Made by a program: the position numbers and the translations under genes
Notes under the pieces: model-generated
Seen by the model: the letters and a program-made list of their open reading frames with translations, nothing else
Told to the model about the DNA's origin: nothing
Database searches by the model: none
Source: an uncultured Eubacteriales bacterium
Lineage (GTDB): Bacteria; Bacillota; Clostridia; Oscillospirales; Acutalibacteraceae
Assembly: GCA_905198155.1 (NCBI GenBank)
Contig: CAJKBQ010000018.1
Coordinates: 3,012-67,011, forward strand
Length of the DNA stretch: 64,000 nucleotides
Direction: 5' to 3'
In this document: one piece after another, positions 45,755 to 53,800 of the stretch
Position numbering within the stretch: the stretch's first letter is position 1
Layout: each line of letters begins with the position of its first letter

Positions 45755-46063
45755 TCACAAACCGGCCCAAAACGCTCCTTTTGTGAATGCAACCGCCAAA
45801 GCAAAAAGCATGGCTGCCAGCCCGGCCAGTTCCAGACGAAATCCGTCGATGTAATCCAGCCAGGCAGCCAGAATCGGTGTTTGGAGCGACGCAATCAATC
45901 CCATGAGCAGCAATTCGCTGAGCGAAAAGGCCGCAATGCTCCCCCAGAGCCGCACCGCAGAAGTACTCATATCCGATTTTGCCGCGCAAAAAATGTATAT
46001 TGCCGCAAAAGCAATCGCGCAGGTTATCGTCAGCGCGGTTCCGATTTTTCTCCAATTGAACAC
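45755..46063 (-). CDS. Small membrane protein, unknown function
   Basis: 102 residues with three or four hydrophobic helices (about residues 8-25, 37-55, 72-98). The GTG at 46063 has GGAGGAGG six nt upstream, clearly the best start; the upstream ATG 46102 frame would add a Cys-rich stretch without a ribosome site. Own TTGACA promoter upstream. No family recognised. Confidence 0.68.
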   Translation of the reverse strand: MFNWRKIGTALTITCAIAFAAIYIFCAAKSDMSTSAVRLWGSIAAFSLSELLLMGLIASLQTPILAAWLDYIDGFRLELAGLAAMLFALAVAFTKGAFWAGL

Positions 46064-46132
46064 GCCATCCTCCTCCGAACAAAAGTCGCATAAAAGCCGC
46101 AAAAGGCGTCAATTCCCGCAAATTTCGATTTT

Positions 46133-46161
46133 ATTGTAGCAAAAAGCGGCTGCATTGTCAA
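46133..46161 (-). promoter_or_regulatory. Promoter of the small membrane protein gene
   Basis: TTGACA (46156-46161), 17-nt spacer, TACAAT (46133-46138): near-consensus. Confidence 0.85.
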
Positions 46162-46257
46162 GGTGTTTGGAATGGATATAAAATGGAGGAAAATAACCGT
46201 TTTATCGCAAAAAATCGCAGATTTGCACCGGAATACAACCTCATCAATTTTTCGCTC

Positions 46258-46286
46258 GCATATTTCTCCGCCAAAGGCAAACAATA
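46258..46286 (+). promoter_or_regulatory. Possible sigma-F/G promoter of spoVT
   Basis: GCATA (46258-46262), 17-nt spacer, AACAATA (46280-46286), partly matching the forespore consensus GMATA-n17-CATNMTA. No good sigma-A promoter is seen in front of the gene. The -10 match is partial, so this is tentative. Confidence 0.35.
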
Positions 46287-46320
46287 GCAGTACAACTTGT
46301 AGAAAAGAGGAGATTCACTT

Positions 46321-46863
46321 ATGAAAGCAACCGGAATTGTGCGCCGGATTGACGATTTGGGAAGAATTGTAATTCCAAAGGAGATTCGGCGGACGCTGAG
46401 AATTCGGGAGGGCGACCCGTTGGAAATCTTCACCGACAGTGAAGGCGGCGTGATTTTCAAAAAATATTCGCCGATCGGCGAGATGGCCCCGTTCACGGCG
46501 CAATATGCCGACGCCGTGGCGCGCACCACCGGCATTCCCTGCCTGATCTGCGACCGGGATCATGTGGTCGCGGCGGCGGGCGTGTCGCGCAAAGAGTATT
46601 TGGAGCGGCGGATCAGCCCCGCGCTGGAAGAATTGATGGAAAGCCGCCGTTCTTACGCGCAGAACGGCGTTTCTGACGCGCCGTTCCGCCCGATTGAGGG
46701 CATTGACCGCACCGCTGCGATGGCCATGCCGATTCTGGCGTCGGGCGACGTGGTCGGCGCAGTTTTGCTGCTGACGGGCGATACGCCCACCACGCCGGGC
46801 GACGCCGAGCAAAAGGCCGTCCAGATCGCGGCGCTGTTTCTGGGGCACGTCATGGAAGAGTGA
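46321..46863 (+). CDS. spoVT: Stage V sporulation protein T (AbrB + GAF regulator)
   Basis: 180 residues. N-terminal AbrB/MazE swapped-hairpin DNA-binding domain MKATGIVRRIDDLGRIVIPKEIRRTLRIREG, written here as the motif DDLGRIVIPKEIRRTL, followed by a GAF-like domain (about residues 55-175). Matches SpoVT, the forespore regulator of late sporulation genes. AGAGGAG precedes the ATG. Its presence is good evidence for a spore-forming ancestor. Confidence 0.93.
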   Translation: MKATGIVRRIDDLGRIVIPKEIRRTLRIREGDPLEIFTDSEGGVIFKKYSPIGEMAPFTAQYADAVARTTGIPCLICDRDHVVAAAGVSRKEYLERRISPALEELMESRRSYAQNGVSDAPFRPIEGIDRTAAMAMPILASGDVVGAVLLLTGDTPTTPGDAEQKAVQIAALFLGHVMEE

Positions 46864-46891
46864 CGCCGTCCGGACGCAGCGCATCCCATTG

Positions 46892-46933
46892 CAAACGGGG
46901 CAGCGCGGTTTTTCGCCGCCGCTGCCCCGTTTG
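46892..46933. terminator. Strong hairpin between convergent spoVT and GH78 genes
   Basis: CAAACGGGGCAGCG (46892-46905) pairs perfectly with CGCTGCCCCGTTTG (46920-46933). No long T-run follows on either strand, but position between convergent stops supports a bidirectional terminator. Confidence 0.7.
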
Positions 46934-46936
46934 GGA

Positions 46937-48982
46937 TTACATATCCAAACCGTTGACCGCCGCCGCGCCGTAGTCATACAGCTGCGCCCGATCGACGTCG
47001 GCCAAAAACAGCACCGCATCGCACATCGTCAGGTGGAACAGTGAGGTGTTCCACTTGGTGTCTTTGCCCCAGCCTTCAAACGTGGTGGTACCGCCTTCGC
47101 GCAGGATGCGCCGCCATGCGTTTTCGTCCCGCAGCAGCGGCGCCAATTCCGCGTCGTGTCCGCTGCGCACCATGCCCCACAGCAGCGGGACGGCGCCGAA
47201 CAGCCCCACGCCGGTGATCCCGCGGCTGCGAATCCAGTCCAGAATCCGGTCACGACACGCGTCGTCCGGGTACAGGCGGAACCCAAACGCCAGCACGTTG
47301 CCGATATAGCTGGCGTGCATCGTTTCGGTACTGTCGCGGAACAGATGGCGCGCAGGGTCGTAAAATGCGCGGCAGAACGCGTCCGTCATCGGCCGGACAT
47401 CGCGGTACGGCGCGCGGCCCAGCAGCTCGGCCATTTCGTTGACGTGGCGCACCGCGTCGATGTAGTACGCATTGAGCGCGACGTGCGGCGGGCGGCACAC
47501 CCGCCCTTCGCGCAGATCGACGTCGTATTCGTCGCGGAAATTCTGCGGCCATTCCACAACGCACCATTTGTCGAGATTTTGCAGCAGTCCGTCCCGCTCA
47601 TAATCGCGGCGGTACACGTCCAGCAGGCGCACCGCATCGTCGTAGTGCGACGCCAAATACGCCCGATCGCCGCACAGCCGGCAGTGGTACACCATCAGCC
47701 CCATCAGCATCAGCGGATATTCCGCGATTTCCTGCATGAATGCGCAGTCCAGGCACGTCACCATGCTGTCCGTGATAAACGTGGACGCAAAGGCGTCGTC
47801 GATCAGCTTGCGGACGATGGTGTCGTCGCCGGTCAGCAGTAAATGCGCCAGCGCGGTGTAGCACCCGTCGCCCACATAGAACCCTTTTTCGCGCTCCATG
47901 CAGTCCTGAATCACTTCCTGCACGCCGTAGTGCAGCGAATGGACGCACAGCGCCCACACGGCTTGCAGCGCCGGATCGGCCGCAAAGGCCGGATCCATCG
48001 CGCGGGTGCAGCGGAACGGGTAGTGGCGCGCAATCAGGCACGGATCGGCGATTGTGCACCCGTCCGGCAGTTCCAGTTCCGCGTAACGGAAGGATTTGTA
48101 GTCGAACCAATCCAGCGTGTCGCGGCCGCCAGACAGCGCCCAGTGCTCTTCGTAATTGCAGTTGGCGCGCAGCTGCCAGCGCACGCGGCCGGACGCGTCC
48201 AGCTCCTGGCCGCAGCGGACGCGGATGCGGCTGCCGGGTGCGCCGACTGCCTGCATCGTCAGGTACCCGACAAAGCACGAACCAAAGTCCAGCGTCACCG
48301 TGCGCCCGTCGCGCTGCTGCGACACCGGGACGATGCGCTCAAATACCAGCTGCGCCGTCTGCTGCGGCACGACGGTATAATCGACCGTCTGCCGTGCCTG
48401 CGCCGCCGGCCAATCGCGGTCGTCGAACGCCGGGTCAGCAAAGCCGACTTCCGGGGCGGCGGAGTCGTAGTCCTCCAAAAACTGCGTCTGATACCCGACG
48501 GTGCCGCACGCAGTGTAGCCGGTGTGCGGATGCGTGCGGAACGATTCGTCGCTGCACAGTACCAAGCGGCCGTCGCATTCCAGGTCGCACAGCAGGCCGT
48601 GGCGGTCGTCGCCGCTGACCCACACGCGGTTAATCAATCCCTGATACAGCGTGTGTACCGCCAGCACATTTTCACCCGGACGCAGGTACGGCGTCACATC
48701 GATCTCGTTGTACCCGCAGCGGAAAGGATACGACGGCGCCGGGCCCTGCGCGACGAACGTGCCGTTGAGGTAGAGCTTATAGTAATCGTCGGCTGTGATG
48801 TACAGCCGGGCGCGGCGCGGCGGCTCCGGCAGCGTGAACCGTCTGCGGAACAGGATATGGCGGTTTGGGTGCGCGTCCGGCGTCAAATCCAGCGGCTGCA
48901 GCTGGCGGTGAAAAACGTTCCGCGGCACAGCAGCCGCAAATTCGCTGTCGGTAATCCATTTTCCGGAAAATTCGTGGTACAT
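46937..48982 (-). CDS. Glycoside hydrolase family 78, alpha-L-rhamnosidase
   Basis: 681 residues. N-terminal beta-sandwich (RARLYITADDYYKLYLNG, a rhamnosidase N-domain), concanavalin-like domain (GSRIRVRCGQEL), then the (alpha/alpha)6 barrel with QDCMEREKGFYVGDG (residues about 359-373), the family DC-x-R-x-E motif containing the proposed acid, and a C-terminal beta domain. It releases terminal L-rhamnose from rhamnogalacturonan or flavonoid glycosides. No signal peptide, so it acts on imported substrate. AAGGAGG precedes ATG 48982. Single-gene unit. Confidence 0.88.
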   Translation of the reverse strand: MYHEFSGKWITDSEFAAAVPRNVFHRQLQPLDLTPDAHPNRHILFRRRFTLPEPPRRARLYITADDYYKLYLNGTFVAQGPAPSYPFRCGYNEIDVTPYLRPGENVLAVHTLYQGLINRVWVSGDDRHGLLCDLECDGRLVLCSDESFRTHPHTGYTACGTVGYQTQFLEDYDSAAPEVGFADPAFDDRDWPAAQARQTVDYTVVPQQTAQLVFERIVPVSQQRDGRTVTLDFGSCFVGYLTMQAVGAPGSRIRVRCGQELDASGRVRWQLRANCNYEEHWALSGGRDTLDWFDYKSFRYAELELPDGCTIADPCLIARHYPFRCTRAMDPAFAADPALQAVWALCVHSLHYGVQEVIQDCMEREKGFYVGDGCYTALAHLLLTGDDTIVRKLIDDAFASTFITDSMVTCLDCAFMQEIAEYPLMLMGLMVYHCRLCGDRAYLASHYDDAVRLLDVYRRDYERDGLLQNLDKWCVVEWPQNFRDEYDVDLREGRVCRPPHVALNAYYIDAVRHVNEMAELLGRAPYRDVRPMTDAFCRAFYDPARHLFRDSTETMHASYIGNVLAFGFRLYPDDACRDRILDWIRSRGITGVGLFGAVPLLWGMVRSGHDAELAPLLRDENAWRRILREGGTTTFEGWGKDTKWNTSLFHLTMCDAVLFLADVDRAQLYDYGAAAVNGLDM

Positions 48983-49016
48983 ACGGATCGGATCCTCCTT
49001 TTGATCTGCTGCACCC

Positions 49017-49045
49017 AGTGTACCACATTCTGCGGCCGGATGCAA
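49017..49045 (-). promoter_or_regulatory. Promoter of the rhamnosidase gene
   Basis: TTGCAT (49040-49045), 17-nt spacer, TGTGG-TACACT with -10 at 49017-49022. Confidence 0.8.
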
Positions 49046-49086
49046 TGGTCAATCGGTGCAAATTGATTGCCAATCGGCAGAAATCC

Positions 49087-49130
49087 AAAAAAATCCGGTG
49101 CGCACCGCTTCGCGAAAAGCAGCGCGCACC
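49087..49130 (-). terminator. Terminator of the degV gene
   Basis: On the minus strand GGTGCGC/GCGCACC stem (49124-49130 with 49097-49103), then GG and TTTTTTT. It lies directly after the degV stop. Confidence 0.8.
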
Positions 49131-49137
49131 AATCGAT

Positions 49138-50031
49138 TTATTTTTGCGGCGCCCGCTCGTCCCCGACAAAGAATACCGCTACGGTTCCGGGACCGCAATG
49201 GGAAGCGATAATCGTGCCGATGTCACAAATGCGGATGTCGCCCGATATAAGCGGGAACCGTGCCCGAACGGCGTCGCGCGTTTTTTCGGCGTCTTCGAGG
49301 CAGTTGGAATGGCAGATGAAGCATTTGCCCGTGTAGCCGCGGCCGCCTTCGGCGTGGGCTTCCATCGTATCGACCGTGGTTTTGACGGCGTTCGCTTTGC
49401 CGCGCACTTTGCCGTACGCAATGATCCGGCCGCCGTCGTCCAGCCGCATAATGGGGCAGATGTTGAGGATGGTGGCCAGCATCGCGGTGGGGCCGGACAT
49501 CCGGCCGCTGCGGCGGTAAAAATCGAGCCGGGTGGCGTAAAACTGGTGATGAATCCGCTGCCGGTGCGCCATCACCCAGTCGATCACTTCGTCCATCGAT
49601 CGGCCGGCGTCGCGCAAATCGGCGGCGTAATCGACCAGCAGCCCATATCCGGACGAGCTGCACAGCGAATCGATCACTTCCAGCCGGCGGTTCGGGTAGC
49701 GCTGCCGCAGCGTCTGCGCGGCCTGCACTGCGTTTTGAACTGACTGCGTCATCCCGGACCCGAACGCGATGTGCAGCAGATCGCCCTTTTGCAGCTGCGC
49801 TTCAAAAAACGATTCGTAGTCAAATTCGTTGAGCTGCGACGTGGACGGCATTTTGCCGTCGTCCAAAAATTGATAGAACCGCGGCAGCGCCGCCGGGTCG
49901 CGCAGCATATCGTCGGGATACGGCTGCCCGTCGATGCTGTATTCGTAAAACAGCACCGGGATGTCCCGCGAATTTACATACGAAAACGGCAGATCCACCG
50001 TTGATTCGCACGACAGTGTAAACGTACTCAT
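49138..50031 (-). CDS. DegV-family fatty-acid-binding protein
   Basis: 297 residues. DegV fold: STVDLPFSY, PSTSQLNEFDY, IAFGSGMTQSV, DSLCSSSGYGLLV, and FYRRSGRMSGPTA; the conserved Thr/Ser and Arg residues bind a fatty-acid carboxylate. Partner of fatty acid kinase systems in Firmicutes. AAAGGAG precedes the ATG. Divergent from a TetR regulator that shares its operator; this pairing is common. Confidence 0.9.
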   Translation of the reverse strand: MSTFTLSCESTVDLPFSYVNSRDIPVLFYEYSIDGQPYPDDMLRDPAALPRFYQFLDDGKMPSTSQLNEFDYESFFEAQLQKGDLLHIAFGSGMTQSVQNAVQAAQTLRQRYPNRRLEVIDSLCSSSGYGLLVDYAADLRDAGRSMDEVIDWVMAHRQRIHHQFYATRLDFYRRSGRMSGPTAMLATILNICPIMRLDDGGRIIAYGKVRGKANAVKTTVDTMEAHAEGGRGYTGKCFICHSNCLEDAEKTRDAVRARFPLISGDIRICDIGTIIASHCGPGTVAVFFVGDERAPQK

Positions 50032-50067
50032 TTTCCCCGCTCCTTTGCCCGTCGCGCCGGATTTTGT

Positions 50068-50120
50068 TTGACGGACGGCTTATCATGTGTTATAATAACA
50101 TACAAGCCGTGCGATTGCAA
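50068..50120. promoter_or_regulatory. Divergent promoters sharing one palindromic operator (tetR/degV)
   Basis: Plus: TTGACG (50068-50073), 17 nt, TATAAT (50091-50096). Minus: TTGCAA (50115-50120), 17 nt, TATTAT (50092-50097). Both -10 boxes fall inside TGTTAT-A-ATAACA (50089-50101), a perfect odd palindrome. One bound TetR dimer would silence both genes. Confidence 0.8.
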
Positions 50121-50180
50121 ATATACATCGCGGGGAAGTGGACGATATTAATACAAATCCGGAAAGGTGTATGAAAAACT

Positions 50181-50759
50181 ATGGAGGACAAACGCATTAT
50201 CAAAACGCGCCGGAACATCAAATCGACGATGATCCGGATCCTGCAAACGAAGCCGTTTGAAAAGATCACCGTGTCCGAGCTGTGCCGCGAAGGGCAGATC
50301 AGCCGGATCACGTTCTACACCTATTACGACGACAAATACGCGCTGATCGACGAGATGGTCGCGGACTACATCCGCGAGGCCGACGCGGATTATCACGCGC
50401 TCCAACAGCAGAATAACCCCACCGGCGACGGCCCCAAAGGGTACCAAAACCTGCTGGACTGCATCCTGAACCTGTATGCCCGGAATCTGCCGTTCTTTTC
50501 GCACACGGCGCCGGAGGAAAACCCGTACCTGTTTTCCGTCTTTTTCAATCACATTTTCGCCAGCGTGGACGACTATCTGCAGCGCCACCCGAACCCGGCG
50601 ACGCCGTACCCCACGCGGGAGATTGCGTCGCTGCTGTGCAACGGGCTGTGGGGCGTGATTACCACCTGTCAGTCGGAAGGACTCCCGCAAACGGCGCTTC
50701 GGATGCGCGTTCATGCGGTATACCGGGCGATTTTGTCGTCGGCTCTGTTTCGGTCATAA
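50181..50759 (+). CDS. TetR/AcrR-family transcriptional regulator
   Basis: 192 residues. N-terminal helix-turn-helix: ITVSELCREGQISRITFYTYYDDKYAL matches the TetR DNA-binding domain (motif ITFYTYYDDK is the recognition helix end). The C-terminal ligand domain resembles the DhaS/TetR_C group. The ATG is preceded by GGAAAGG at about 13 nt. Probably represses itself and degV through the shared operator. Its last 101 bp are read in the opposite direction as the end of the kinase gene at 50659. Confidence 0.88.
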   Translation: MEDKRIIKTRRNIKSTMIRILQTKPFEKITVSELCREGQISRITFYTYYDDKYALIDEMVADYIREADADYHALQQQNNPTGDGPKGYQNLLDCILNLYARNLPFFSHTAPEENPYLFSVFFNHIFASVDDYLQRHPNPATPYPTREIASLLCNGLWGVITTCQSEGLPQTALRMRVHAVYRAILSSALFRS

Positions 50760-52572
50760 GCGGCACTTCGATGTGCGCGACGGTGTGGCGCGCTTCGTCG
50801 TGCCGGAATTCCAGGCTCGCGCCCTCGCCGTACGTCATCCGCAGCCGGGTGTACACGTTGCGGATGCCGATGGATTTGGACTGCGTGGGATCCTCTTCGC
50901 TTTGCAGGATGCGGTTGATCGCGTCCACATCGGCATCGACGCCGTTGTCCCACACTTCGACCCACAACCGTCCCGCACTCAGCCCGCCGGTGATCCGGAT
51001 ATTCACGTCGTTTTTGCGGAAATCGACGCCGTGCAGGATGGCGTTTTCAACCAGCGGCTGCAAAATCATCTTCGGGACGCAGACCTGCTGCGCATCGGGC
51101 GACACCGAATACTGCACCGCCAGCGCGCCGCGGTAGCAGCAATGCTCGATCCGCTCGTACGCGCGCAGCAGCCGAATTTCTTCGCTCAGCGGTACCAGCT
51201 TATCGGTTTCCTTCGTGTTGTATCGCATCAGGTTCGTCAGATCGCTGAGCACTTCGGCGATATCGTCCTGGCGGCGGAGCAGCGCCAGGCACGCGGCCGA
51301 ATTCAGCGTGTTGTACACAAAGTGCGGGTTGATCTGCGCTTGAAGCGCGTGCAGCTCGGCGACTTTTTTGCGCTCAGACTCGGTGATGGCGGTTTGGATG
51401 GTGTCTTTGAGCTGCTGCATCAGCCGGTTGAACGCGTCGTACAGCGTGCCGATTTCGTCGTTGCCGACGTTCGCGCAGGCGATGGTATCGAGCGTACCGC
51501 GCGCCATGTGGTTGCTCAGGCGGCGGAGCGGCGTGGTCACGCGGCGCGCCACCAGGAACGACGCGATCAGCGTCATCGCCAGCACAATCATCGACACCAG
51601 CAGCGTAATCCGCAGCGCGTTGACGGTCAGCGCCTGCAGGTCGGCCAGCGGGACAATCGTTACCAGCATCAGCCGGTTGTCCAGCATCGTTTTTTGAATG
51701 CGGCACGTCCGGCCCATGTAGCTTTGCTCCGACGCGCCTTCTTCGGGCAGCGCACGGACGGTTTCGGCGTCCAGATATTCCGCGCCGGACGTCGCATAGA
51801 TCACCGCGCCGTCCGGGTCGGTGAGCAGGACTTTGCCGTCCTTCGTCATCGTGCTGACCTGGATCCGGTCGGATACCCACGAAATGTCGAACCGCAGCGC
51901 CAGCACGCCCAGCTGGTACTGCTTGAGCTGACCGCCTTCCAGCATATTGCACGTGATTGCCCGCGCCATGCACAGATATCCGGGGTCGTCCGGCTGCACG
52001 AACCAATACTCTTCACCGTCGCGGCGGACGGTTTCGCGGTACCACGCCTCGTTTTCCACCGACTTCGCGCTGTACAGCCCGCACCCGCTGTCGGACAGCT
52101 TTTGGTGCTTGTTCAGGTAGCGCGACACGGTGAATTCCGTTGCGACGAACAGTTTGTTGACGTAGGCTCCGCCGTCGTGGCCAAAGCAGGAGTAGAAGTT
52201 GCTGTTGAACGTCGTCGTGTTCTGCACGATATCGTTCACCAGCGCGCGCAGCGTTTCATTATTTTCGCCGGGCGCGTCGTACATAATCATCTCTTTGATC
52301 GGCGTCATGCTGCCGTTGGCGGGCACCACATAGATTTCTTCGTTGCTCCCGATCAGCTCGCTGGCGACGCGGATGCGGTCGATGAGCGTGTTGAGCTTTT
52401 GACAGCTGCTTTCGGTGCTGACGTTGACGGAATCCTGCACGGACGCGTCGGTGATTTGGCGCATAAACAGGAACAGCACCGTCGCCAGAATGACCACGGC
52501 CATCAGCACGCCAAATGCCAGCGCAAAAAAGATTTTTGCCAGGATTCCCACACGGTATTGCGATTGTTTCAT
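50659..52572 (-). CDS. Sensor histidine kinase, YesM type, for cassette 3
   Basis: 637 residues. Transmembrane helix about 13-37, extracellular sensor about 38-320, second helix about 322-345, HAMP, His_kinase with acceptor His417 in QINPHFVYNTLN, ATPase N-box LVENAILHG and EVWDNGVDAD. After the usual end (HIEVPLM) the frame runs on for about 33 residues antisense to the TetR gene, an unusual tail. Follows its response regulator after 36 nt. Confidence 0.9.
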   Translation of the reverse strand: MKQSQYRVGILAKIFFALAFGVLMAVVILATVLFLFMRQITDASVQDSVNVSTESSCQKLNTLIDRIRVASELIGSNEEIYVVPANGSMTPIKEMIMYDAPGENNETLRALVNDIVQNTTTFNSNFYSCFGHDGGAYVNKLFVATEFTVSRYLNKHQKLSDSGCGLYSAKSVENEAWYRETVRRDGEEYWFVQPDDPGYLCMARAITCNMLEGGQLKQYQLGVLALRFDISWVSDRIQVSTMTKDGKVLLTDPDGAVIYATSGAEYLDAETVRALPEEGASEQSYMGRTCRIQKTMLDNRLMLVTIVPLADLQALTVNALRITLLVSMIVLAMTLIASFLVARRVTTPLRRLSNHMARGTLDTIACANVGNDEIGTLYDAFNRLMQQLKDTIQTAITESERKKVAELHALQAQINPHFVYNTLNSAACLALLRRQDDIAEVLSDLTNLMRYNTKETDKLVPLSEEIRLLRAYERIEHCCYRGALAVQYSVSPDAQQVCVPKMILQPLVENAILHGVDFRKNDVNIRITGGLSAGRLWVEVWDNGVDADVDAINRILQSEEDPTQSKSIGIRNVYTRLRMTYGEGASLEFRHDEARHTVAHIEVPLMTETEPTTKSPGIPHERASEAPFAGVLPTDRW

Positions 52573-52608
52573 GAAAGCAGCCTGCCTTTCGGGAGATGGA
52601 ATGCGCGC

Positions 52609-53634
52609 TTACGGCTCGCGGTTGTAGCGGCGGCGGTAGTCCGACGGCGAAATCTTCATCTTATTGCGGAACGCTTTGGTGAAGTAGTTGCCGTTGGCGT
52701 AGCCGCACTGCTCGGCGATGTCGGCAATGGGCACGCGCGTGGTGCGCAGCATCTCGCAAGCGCGGTCGATGCGCTTGGCGGCGATGTAGTCCACCAGGTT
52801 TTTGTTCATATGCTCGCTGAAAATCCGCCCCAAATACCCCGACGTCACGTCCATTGTGATGGCCAGCTGCGAGATGTTGAAATCCGGCTCCGCATAGTGC
52901 GCGTCGATCAGCCGTTTGGCGCGGCGAACCACATCGGGCAGCGCCGGATCGGCGCGGAACAGGTCCTCAAACTCGCGCTGCACATATTCCACGCGCCGGC
53001 GCACGGTGGGAATTTCCATGATCCGGCTTTGCTCGGTGCAGTAGCCGGTGAATTCTTTGGACGACATCATCGTGGCGCGCAGCTGCATCATAAACAGGCA
53101 CAGGTTCGTCACCTGCACCGGCAGCTCGTCGGCGCATTCCATCATCGTTTCAAACGCATCGGCCAGGCCGTCCAGGCTGCGGGCATCGATGGCATTGCGC
53201 AGCCGGGCGATGGTTTCGGGGGAAGTCAGTTCGTTGGCGCGCTGCGTGTGCGCGCGCTGGAGTGCGATGGCGTGCGCGATGTCGGTCAGCTTTTGGAGTG
53301 CGTCGCGCGTGATCGGCTTCAATATATAGTCGCGGACGTTGTATTGCAGCGCCGTCTGCGCCACGGAAAAGTCCTCGTACGCGCTGAGGAACACGATCTC
53401 CGTTTCGGCGGAGCGCTTGCGGATTTCGCGGCACAGCGTGTCCCCGTCCATCACGGGCATTTTCAGGTCGGTGATCACCAGGTCGGGGTCGCGCCGCGCG
53501 AATTGTTCGAGCGCCTCGGCGCCGTCGTGGCAGAGGATGGGCGGCGCATATCCGATGGACGCCCAGTCGATCAGCCGGGTGATACATTCGCACACGTTGC
53601 GGTCGTCGTCGGCGATGATTACGGTTCGCATCAC
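52609..53634 (-). CDS. Response regulator, YesN type (REC + AraC output), for cassette 3
   Basis: 341 residues. Receiver with IIADDDRN, phospho-acceptor Asp56 in VITDLKMP (Asp55 if the second Met is used), VFLSAYED and YILKPI. AraC-type C-terminal domain about 240-338 with SGYLGRIFSEHM and YANGNYFTKAFRNKM. AGGAGG lies 10 nt before GTG 53634 and 13 nt before ATG 53631; either may start translation. Likely controls the importer genes upstream at 53801-57253. Confidence 0.9.
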   Translation of the reverse strand: MMRTVIIADDDRNVCECITRLIDWASIGYAPPILCHDGAEALEQFARRDPDLVITDLKMPVMDGDTLCREIRKRSAETEIVFLSAYEDFSVAQTALQYNVRDYILKPITRDALQKLTDIAHAIALQRAHTQRANELTSPETIARLRNAIDARSLDGLADAFETMMECADELPVQVTNLCLFMMQLRATMMSSKEFTGYCTEQSRIMEIPTVRRRVEYVQREFEDLFRADPALPDVVRRAKRLIDAHYAEPDFNISQLAITMDVTSGYLGRIFSEHMNKNLVDYIAAKRIDRACEMLRTTRVPIADIAEQCGYANGNYFTKAFRNKMKISPSDYRRRYNREP

Positions 53635-53676
53635 GGACAGTGCACCTCCTTTCTCCGGATTCCGATTTCCGGTACT

Positions 53677-53705
53677 ATTATCTCATATTTTGCGGCATTT
53701 TGCAA
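53677..53705 (-). promoter_or_regulatory. Promoter of the cassette 3 two-component system
   Basis: TTGCAA (53700-53705), 17-nt spacer, TATGA-GATAAT with -10 at 53677-53682. Confidence 0.75.
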
Positions 53706-53733
53706 GTCCGAATTTATGCCAATACACTGCGGA

Positions 53734-53766
53734 AAATGGGACCGCCGCGCAGCGGTGATCCCATTT
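53734..53766 (-). terminator. Probable terminator of importer cassette 3
   Basis: AAATGGGA (53734-53741) pairs with TCCCATTT (53759-53766), inner CCGC/GCGG stem; a short T-run follows on the minus strand. Confidence 0.65.
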
Positions 53767-53800
53767 GATATTCAGCGTATGAATTTGTGCGTGCTTAGGC

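Noticed and set aside
45609..46121. 170-codon minus-strand frame overlapping the small membrane protein
   Set aside because: Competes with the 45755-46063 frame, which has the GGAGGAGG-GTG start and clear membrane helices.
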